Below are positions 48,401 through 57,400 of a DNA stretch of 64,000 bases, piece by piece; position 1 is the stretch's first letter; the number at the start of each line of letters is the position of its first letter. The DNA is taken from positions 20,276,706 through 20,340,705 of the forward strand of contig JAVLUZ010000145.1 in the NCBI GenBank assembly GCA_036768485.1. Reading direction: 5' to 3'. The stretch comes from Mermis nigrescens (lineage: Eukaryota > Nematoda > Enoplea > Mermithida > Mermithidae). Under the pieces are notes generated by a model, which saw only the letters and a program-made list of their open reading frames with translations, did not search any database and was not told the DNA's origin. The translations under genes and the position numbers were made by a program.

Positions 48401-51400
48401 TTTATGCTCTAGAAGGATAGAGTATCGTCAGAAACGCCAAAAGCGATGTTTTTTAACGCGTACCGGCCATTTTTGGGCCCAAGAAAGGCACTTTAGGTTT
48501 TCACCCCACCCCCAGAATTCCCATACTGTGCATGTATGGAGGGTGTTAATGAGTAATTTTTTACCTATTTGATGTTAAATTTTGACGAATTTTGATACCT
48601 AATTCGTTTAATTTCATTCTTCATGAATGTTTATGCTTAAATTTGCTTGAAACAGTGAGGATAAGGGCGATTAAATGACCTGCAACATCAAAAATATGCG
48701 AAATAATGGATGATAATCGTCTGAATGAATTAATTACACAGTCTTCTGCTCAAAAATTAGTTTATGTACCTGAAAATATACTGGTAGACGTCATTAACGC
48801 TTTTTCATGGTTCGAGCAACAGGTTTGGTCCCTAAAGGGCCTGAGGGGTGGGGGGTATGCCTTCAAAAAATTATGGAGGGGATACCCCATACCCGCCAGT
48901 GTGCATGTGTGATTATAAAAGTTTAATTTTTAGTCTCGATTCGCCTTTTCATTGTTCTCCGCAATATTCGCCTATTATTCACGTTTTATTTTATGACATA
49001 CGTACTTGCTTTTTCTTTTTTTATTCTCTTAATTTTATCATATTTGATGTTTTATTTTTTTATAGCTAACATTTTTTTCATGCAGTTCTCGCCGCGGAAT
49101 TTGAACACTCAACAGTCTCCTTAAGTTTTGCTAATTATAGCTCTGCCTATGTTATAACGTAGACCGTCGTTGAAATAAGTAATTAATGAATAATAAATGA
49201 ATGTACATGGAGAGTTCAATTTTAAAAATTAAAGAAACTTTTTACCCTCCCCACCTCATACCAGAATTCGCGATTTCCTGAAGTCTCTAAAAATTTCGTA
49301 GAAAATATGCTGTATTAAGCGCTTTTTGCTCAAAAGTGTCCAACTTTTTGGCGCTTCGCGCCATATGCTCATTTTCGGGCTATATTTTATTCAAGTTATT
49401 CGAATTTCTCCGAATTTTTTGCATTTTTACGCTCTAGAAAGATTAAGCATCGTCGGTAACGCCGAAAAACGATGTTTTTGGCGCACGGTCACCATTTTTG
49501 TGGCGATAAAAGACTTAAAAATTTCACCCCTCCCCAGAATTTCATGCTGTGCGGATCTGACGGTGTCTAATAATCCGTATGTGATTCGATAATTTATTAC
49601 CGATTTGTTGCTCTAAATCAGCTGGAAGAATTGAAGAGTCAACCGGAGAAAGCCAAAGCACTTGTTGAAGAATTGAATGGAAAAATTGAACGATTGGAGC
49701 AAGAAAAACCCAAACTGGAAAAGCAAATCGACGAAGGAACGGGAAAATTGCGCCAAGCTACTTCGGTTTGTTTGTTTGTCATTTGGCTGCATTTTGCTAG
49801 CGTATTCGTAGGTTGATTGCCAATGCTTGTGCGCTTGCCTTTTTTACATTTGATTGCCTGCGGTGGATTCGTCTTTTCTTATTTATTACTTTATTTTTAT
49901 ATTTTTATAAATATTTTAAAAATTTTCCAAATTTTTGAATTTTAATGTTTATTTAGATTTTATTTATTTTATTTTTTATATTCGTTTTATTTTTGGTTCT
50001 ATTGCTTTTTATATTTTTTTGCTCATTTTTATATTTTTATAAATATTTAAAATTTTCCGAAATTTTAAATTTTAATGTTTATTTAGATTTTATTCATTTT
50101 ATTTCTTTTTATATTAATTTTATTTTTTTCTATTGATTTTTATATTTTTTCTCTTTTCTGTATATTTTTCATTTTGATCGGTAGCTTGTTTCGCTTAATC
50201 GTTGTTTGTTTATTTTCATTTCCTCAATTATTACATAGTTCCTTTTATTTGTTTTTTCTGCAATTAAATGCTTACCTGCGTGTTTTTGACTTATTTCTCT
50301 ATTTTTTCGAATTCCATGGATGGAAATTATAAGTTTTTCACACGTTTTTTAGATTTGAAAATATTATAATAGTAATAAACTAATTATTAGAAATATCGCA
50401 AATTACACCTCGAATACAAACCCGTGCAGAATTATAATAATTATGGATTTTTATCAAAAATTTAACAGTTATGATTAAAAGAACTGTTTTTTCTAATATT
50501 TTCTTTGCATTTAACACATTGCAAGTTCTATCAATTTTATTAATTACTAGAATCAGATGAAAATTTCGCACCAATATTTATTGAATCAAAATTTATTTAC
50601 GTACTAAAATCAAATTTAATTAATCTCTTGCTATAATGTTAATTTAATTATTTTAATCAAGAATCTAATGTTTAACAATTCGAATGAAATGAGCGGAATA
50701 ACAAAAAATAAATACAATTATATAAAAAAACTCAGGATAACTAATATTTAATATAATATAATATAAATATAATGTAATATAATAATATAATATAATATAA
50801 TATAATATAATATAATATAATATAATAATTAATATTTAATATAATATAATATAATATAATAATATAATATAATTAATAATATATATAATATAATATAATA
50901 TAATATAATATAATATAATATAATATAATACAATATAAATATAATATAATAATATAATATAATATAATATAATATAAATATAATATAATAATATAATATA
51001 ATATAATATAAATATAAAATAATATAATATAATATAATATAATATAATATAATAATATAATATAATATAATATAATATAACTGATATTAATATTTTTCTA
51101 AATTTTTTTATGTCGTACTTTTTTCACATTAGGATCTTCAAGCAAAAAAAGAAAGCGCCGAAAAGGAATTGGCTGGCAAACAAAAGAATGTCAATGAGGC
51201 CAGATCGAAAGTGACAAATTTCAATAATTTATCATTATTATTACACATTTTTTAGATTTTGTTGCATTTTTCATTTTATTTTTTATTCAGTTTATTTTAT
51301 TTTTTATATACATTTATTTCTTTACATCTTTTGTTCTAAAAATTAAGCTTGATATAGCGAAAAGCGAATTTGAACTCTGCGTCGGTGGCCAAAAAAGAGA

Positions 51401-54400
51401 AAACGATAAGCTGCAAGAATTGAAAAGTAGACTCGAAGCTTTAGTCGAAGGAAAAGCTGGCAAAGTCGAGTTAGTGCTCGAGTTTATTTTTTATTCACCC
51501 TGTATTATTGTAACTTTTATTATTTCAAAAACTATGTAATTGACTAATTAATTCTTATAAAAAACTTTTTGTAGTGTTGAAATTTTATTAAATTTTTAAA
51601 ATTTTCAATAATATTTAATTAATCGTATTTTGGCAGTGGCGGATCTAGGATATTTCTAGGGGGCTGTACCCATAAGGGGGCGGAACCCTGACTTGGGCGG
51701 AAAAATTAACCGTTTTAACCCGAAAATCGCTAAAAATCGCTCAAAAAATGCTTAATTTTGCGCACTATTTTGGGCCAAGGGGGCAGGCGGCCGCCCCCCC
51801 CCGACCCCCTTAAATCCGCCCCTGTATTTGGTACATAATGAATTTATAATGAGTTACGATGATGCAAATAATTTATTTTTGATATTTGTAATCGATAATC
51901 GGTGATATAAGTCGAATTTATCAGATATTTAAAATTATATCTTTGTAACCGTATTTTACTTACATACGTATACTTATATTTCCCGTTTATTATAATATGA
52001 AATTTCTTATACAAATTTTAATTTATGCTGTGAATAATTATGTAAACTATGTGTGTATCTTGTACATATATTGCTTAAATTATCTAGTTCTTCTAATTTG
52101 GAGAAAGCTGGCTCCTTGCCAAGTCCAAGCCTAAGTCTAAATGTAAAACCTGAACACACTTCTTCGAGAATATACATATGTACATATGCTGGCTTAAGGG
52201 CGGATAAGGGTTTAAAACCTACGGTGTAAACTAATGTCATGGTGTTTTTTTATCAAAGCCTTTAGTGTAAGCTAGCTAAATAACGAGTGTAAACTTATCA
52301 GTAAGCGCACATAAATTTAGCAGCTTTTGCCGCTATTGTCTTTAATTTTTAATTCATAGACATAATTATTTTTGAATTAATTCAAGATTAATGAATTAAA
52401 ATCAATCAATTTGTAAGTTAATTAATTAAAAATCAATTCATAAATATTAGATTACATTATAAAAATGAAATATTTGTGTATGTAAACAATAAAAATATAT
52501 TAAAAATGAAATGAAAAGCAAACGTGAAATTGAAAAAAAAATTTCGTTCCCTCCTTTTTTTAAATTGAAAATCATTCATATTCTTGGAAAAAGGAAATGT
52601 AGAACTTTTCAAAAATTCTAAAACTTTCGAAAAAACCATAAAAATATGAAATTTAAAATTTTTCGGATACCCGACAAAGCAGTTCCCTTTTGACTTTTGA
52701 TTCAGTTCGAAAAATGTTGATCTTATCCGAAAAATCATTGAACTATAAGCGACGCGACTGACAGGGGCGGATTTAAAGGGGGCGGGGGGCGGCCGCCCCC
52801 CCTATCGGCCCAAAATAGTGCGCGAAATTAAGGATTTTTGAGCGATTTTTAGCGATTTTTGGGTAAAACAGCTAATTTTTCCGCCCAAGTCAGGGTTCCG
52901 CCCCCCCCTTAGGGGTACCGCCCCCCCTTAGGAACATCCTGGATCCGCCACTGGTGATTGATGAAAAAATTGCTTACATTTTCGATCAAAAATGGAATTT
53001 TCATGATTCATATTTTATTTTATTTAAAGATTTATTAAGTTTTCATTAATTTTTTTATATTTTTCATTGAGTTTTCCTGCTAATGAGGACTAGCGGAAGA
53101 GTTTTTCTAAAAAAATAGGACAAAATATGATTTGAATTGGATTCAAATAAATAAAGAGCCGCTATTTCATTTTGCCTTGAAAATCGGATACAATTGAAAA
53201 TATGACTTAAATAATAAATAAAATAAAGTAAGACGCGTATATAGAAAGTAAATGAATATGAAAAATGAAAAACGAGACAAAAAATAAGCGATTTTTTAAA
53301 TAGAAAAGTGAATTGGCCGGGAAACTGTCCGTTTTAATTAAAAAATTTAAAAATATTCTGCGTAAGTGATCTAATATCAAAATAAGCTGCTAGTTTATAT
53401 AAATAAAGCAAGAAACTTTTTTACACAAAAAACTGTCAAAAAAGCTTGAAAAAAGCGTTAAAATGCGGTTTTTTGTCAAATTTATAGAGCAGTGGAATAA
53501 TGTCTCGTCGATGTTGCTCGTTTCTTATAAAAAAGTCTGCCTTATTGTCCTACAATAGCCATTTGCCACTGGACATGCACATTACAGGAATCCTGGGGAG
53601 GGGGTGTGGAGTTAAATTCTGAAGTCATCTTTTTTTGTGCTCAAAAACGGCGAATACGCGTTAAAACATCATATTTTTCAACGTTTTTGACGATGCTTTA
53701 TCTTTCTTGAGCTAAAAAGGTAAAAATTTTCAAAAATTAAGAAATTTGAATGAATTAGACAAAATATCCTGAAAAAATGAGTTTATGGCGCGAAGTGCCG
53801 AAAATTTGACACATTTGAGTCAAAAGATGACTGAAATCGCTCAAAATAGAACTTCGCCTACGAATTTTTTCGGAAAATCTCGAATTTCTGGAGGATTGGG
53901 TGAAAAAACTTTTGAGTGATCATAACCCTTCCCCTACCTCTTTTCTCCCTTGGAACCCCCCCCAAGATTTTGTAATGTAAGACACCCTGTATTCACGATT
54001 TTTTTTGCTGTTCTAACGACCAAAATAGGTAAAATAGCCTAAAAACGCTTTTTCGTGGTAATACCGCATTTTAAAAGCATTTTTAGTCCATTTTGACTGC
54101 ATTATATCACATTTAACACTAAAAATGCAAAACTTTTTGAGTAAAAAGCACATTAAAAGTACTAATGTGGCGCGAAACGCCAAATATTTTTTCTGACTTT
54201 TTCACTGCTTTTGACCTCAAAAATGGGTGCAAAAAAACGTTCCATCAGCTTAAAATCGCCGGACAGTACCTGTCCGACTGACCCTTCGGGGGGGGGGGTA
54301 ATACGCCCCTATGTGCATGCATGATATTACCGGAATTGTCGGCCTAAATTGGCCTTTTCGACCAATTCTGGGATTTTGGCGTTGCCCACCTGGAATTAAT

Positions 54401-57400
54401 AAATTCGCTTATCAGTGAACTTTTGTCCAATCTGTCGCTTTAATGCAACTTGAGTCGCTTATTGTGCGCTCCTTCTGAGTGTTGATAATGCACAACAGTT
54501 ATTTTTATAAATCTATGATTAATTAAAAACAATTGACCTAAGATTGCGGTTGAAATGCGCTTGTTTACACAGCTTTCTATGTATTTCCGGTATGACCGGG
54601 TTTTAAAGTGAAACGAGTTGTAGGCAGAGATGCGCAGCATGGGTATTCTTGTGGGGGGGTTGAAAGTAGTAATGGCTGGCAGCCTGGGGTGCAACGCTGT
54701 AGGATAGCCTATGTTATAACATAGGCGATCCATTACTACTGGTGAAATTTTAAAGTACCCTTTTTGGGCTCGAACACCTGGGATACGCGTCAAAAACATA
54801 ATTTTCCGTCGCTTTTCACGATGCTCTATCTTTCTGGAGCGTTAAAACATGGATTAATTTCCAAAAAATATCAGGATTCGAATAAATTTCAAGAAATATA
54901 GCCAAAAGATGGAATTATAGGCCTAAAAATTGACGCTTTGCTGGCGCGCGACCGCTGAAATCGCTTAAAACCGCACTTTTTCCGCAGATTATTCATAGTT
55001 CCTCGGAAAATTGCGGATTCTGGGTTGGGTTGAAAAAGAAATGGCGGGGGTTGAAGGCTTTAAAACTTTGCTGGGGTTTGAACCCCCATAATCCATGATC
55101 CGTATATAGCTGTAGATGTTATCCTTCGATTTTACCGATCAAAAATATAGAAAATCGACTCTCAGTTGACGAAACAATCGTCGGTAAGAATAGCACCCTC
55201 AACTCCCCACCCGCCAAGAAAATTTACCCCTATCCCAGACGTAGAACAGTTAAGAATTTAAGGAGGGGTAGTGGACAATTTTAAGTTTTTTAATTTTTAA
55301 CTTTTTTAACAAATTTTTCAATTTAAATTTTAATTTTAACATTTTTAATTTTTTTTGGCCAAAATTGCAATAAAGGACCTGGACATATCAAAAAACGCGA
55401 GATTTTGACCAAAGTCGGGAGGAGGTCGAAAATTTCCTACTTTGGGGATTGGGGAGACGACCGAGTTCGGGTGGGGAATCCCACTACCCCCTGTTAAATG
55501 CGTGGTCCCCACTTTTTTTTGATCGTAAATTTTTAAATATGTAAAATTTACTCGATTTGAGGCTTTTGGACAAGTCTCGCAAAGAATTGCAGCAGGTTGA
55601 AAGGGATTTGGGCGAAACGCAACGAGAATTGAAGGGTGTTTGCGCGGAAGAAGCCGAGGTTTCGGCCAAGGTAAGCAGCTAATCTTAATCAATTAACTTT
55701 AATTCTGTAATTATTATTTTCGGTATACAGTATTCACTCATAGGGCGATGTTTAAACCATTTTTAAAAAGTTAATCAAGGGAAATCTGCTGTTTTTCTGT
55801 TATACGATTACAAAAGCGTACTGCTTCGGAGATCCATTCACTTTTTCGGGTGTTGTGTAAACTGGAAGAATCTCAGTGTAAAGTAATTTGGTAAACTGAT
55901 TCATAAACCGTTTCCAGAATTGATGATTCTTTTCGAAAATCTATGGATATGCATGCGTGTTACCATGAAGATCATAAATAATTCAGGTTTTGAAATATTT
56001 CAAATTGAAATTTTTAGCTCCAAGACTTGACGTTTTAAAATGCGTTTCAATACCGAAATTCTCGCGCGAATATTTCCCGCCAGAATCTTTTGAACGTTAG
56101 AAATCGCGTTTTTCCCGCCAAAACTTTTACGTGGTTTTTGCGCCATAAACGATCTTAAGAATTATGAAGATTTAAATCATTGAGCCGGCGGAAGGAATGT
56201 TTGATAGGAAAAAATTAAAAATTTTTACTTTTTTACATTTTTGACCGAATTTTTATCAATTATTTGGTTTTGAATCGGATTTTAAAGTTACGCAACGATC
56301 GAGCCAAGATGGACGAAGCTCGTAGCGCCTTGCACACTAATCAAGGCAAGAGCGCCGTCCTGCAGGCTCTGTTGGAAGAGAAGCGCAAAGGAGCGATCAA
56401 AGGCATCATAGGCCGCTTGGTTTGTATGCCTTTTTAATTATAAAAGAATGGCAAATTAAAAAAAATAGAATGATTTTAAAAAATTATTAAAATCGAAAGC
56501 TAAAAAAATAAATTGATTTTAAAAAATGAAATCAAAATTAAATAAAAAATAATAAAGGGGGAATATAAAGAAATATAAGTTATGGAAAATATGAAAAAGG
56601 AAGAAGAAAAATAAAATATAGTGTAAAGCGTATCCTAAACAATCTATGATTTATATGGTATCTCGTTTTTTGGATAAATTAATCTCGGGTGTGATATGAA
56701 AAAAATACGAATATCGACCACTGTACTGACAATTATCAAATAAAATCTAAAAAATAAATCAAATATTAAAAATAATAGGAAATAGATACAGATTATAGTG
56801 TAAAGCGTATTGTAAACAATCTGTGATTCAATGTAAACGTGTGGTAACATATATCATTTCAATTTGAACAAATGAATCTCAGGTGTGAAATGAAAAAACA
56901 CGGAAGTCGAAAACTGTATCGATAAAGTTAAAAAATTTAAAAATAAATGAAAAAATAGAAAAACAAAAAATAAATATAAGCGTATTGTAAGCAACAGATA
57001 ACACGTGGTATCTCGTTTCGATTTGTGTAAATTATTCTGAGGCGTGAAATGGAAACATATGAGATCAAGTTTGTGCATATATATATTGTAAAATATTTAA
57101 AAAAATTAAAAATACGAAAAATAAATGAAAAAAGTGAAAAACGAAAAATGCAAATAGTGTAAAGCGTATTGTAAAGAGTCCATAATTCAAAGTAACTACC
57201 CATGTAGTATGTATCTCGTTTTGATTTTAATACATTAATCTCAGGTGTGAAATGAAACATCACAGAAATCAAGTACTGCATTGGCATATATTCAAAGAAT
57301 GTAAAAAAATAAAAAAACACAAAACTTAAAAATATGTGTATAGTGTAAGAAAGCTCAATGCAAACAATCTATGATTTAAAGTACATACGCCTGTGGTATT

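Larger units (their letters stand above)
45831..49621 (+). other. SMC4 intron c
   Basis: This 3791-bp intron carries a SINE (45970-46166), three family A copies (46740-47150, 48122-48538 and a diverged one at 49238-49556) and two family I copies in opposite orientation (47540-47752 and 47878-48115). Confidence 0.75.
51470..55561 (+). other. SMC4 intron f
   Basis: This 4092-bp intron contains two family C MITEs (51634-51824 and 52762-52953), two family A copies (about 53577-53979 and 54629-55103, the second with a nested 74-bp element), a family J copy (about 53985-54300) and a family I copy ending about 60 bp before exon g. Confidence 0.75.

Noticed and set aside
44297..48538. CRISPR-like or regularly spaced repeat array
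   Set aside because: The repeats are 410-bp elements in both orientations with irregular spacing in a eukaryotic intron, and one has target duplications. They are mobile elements.
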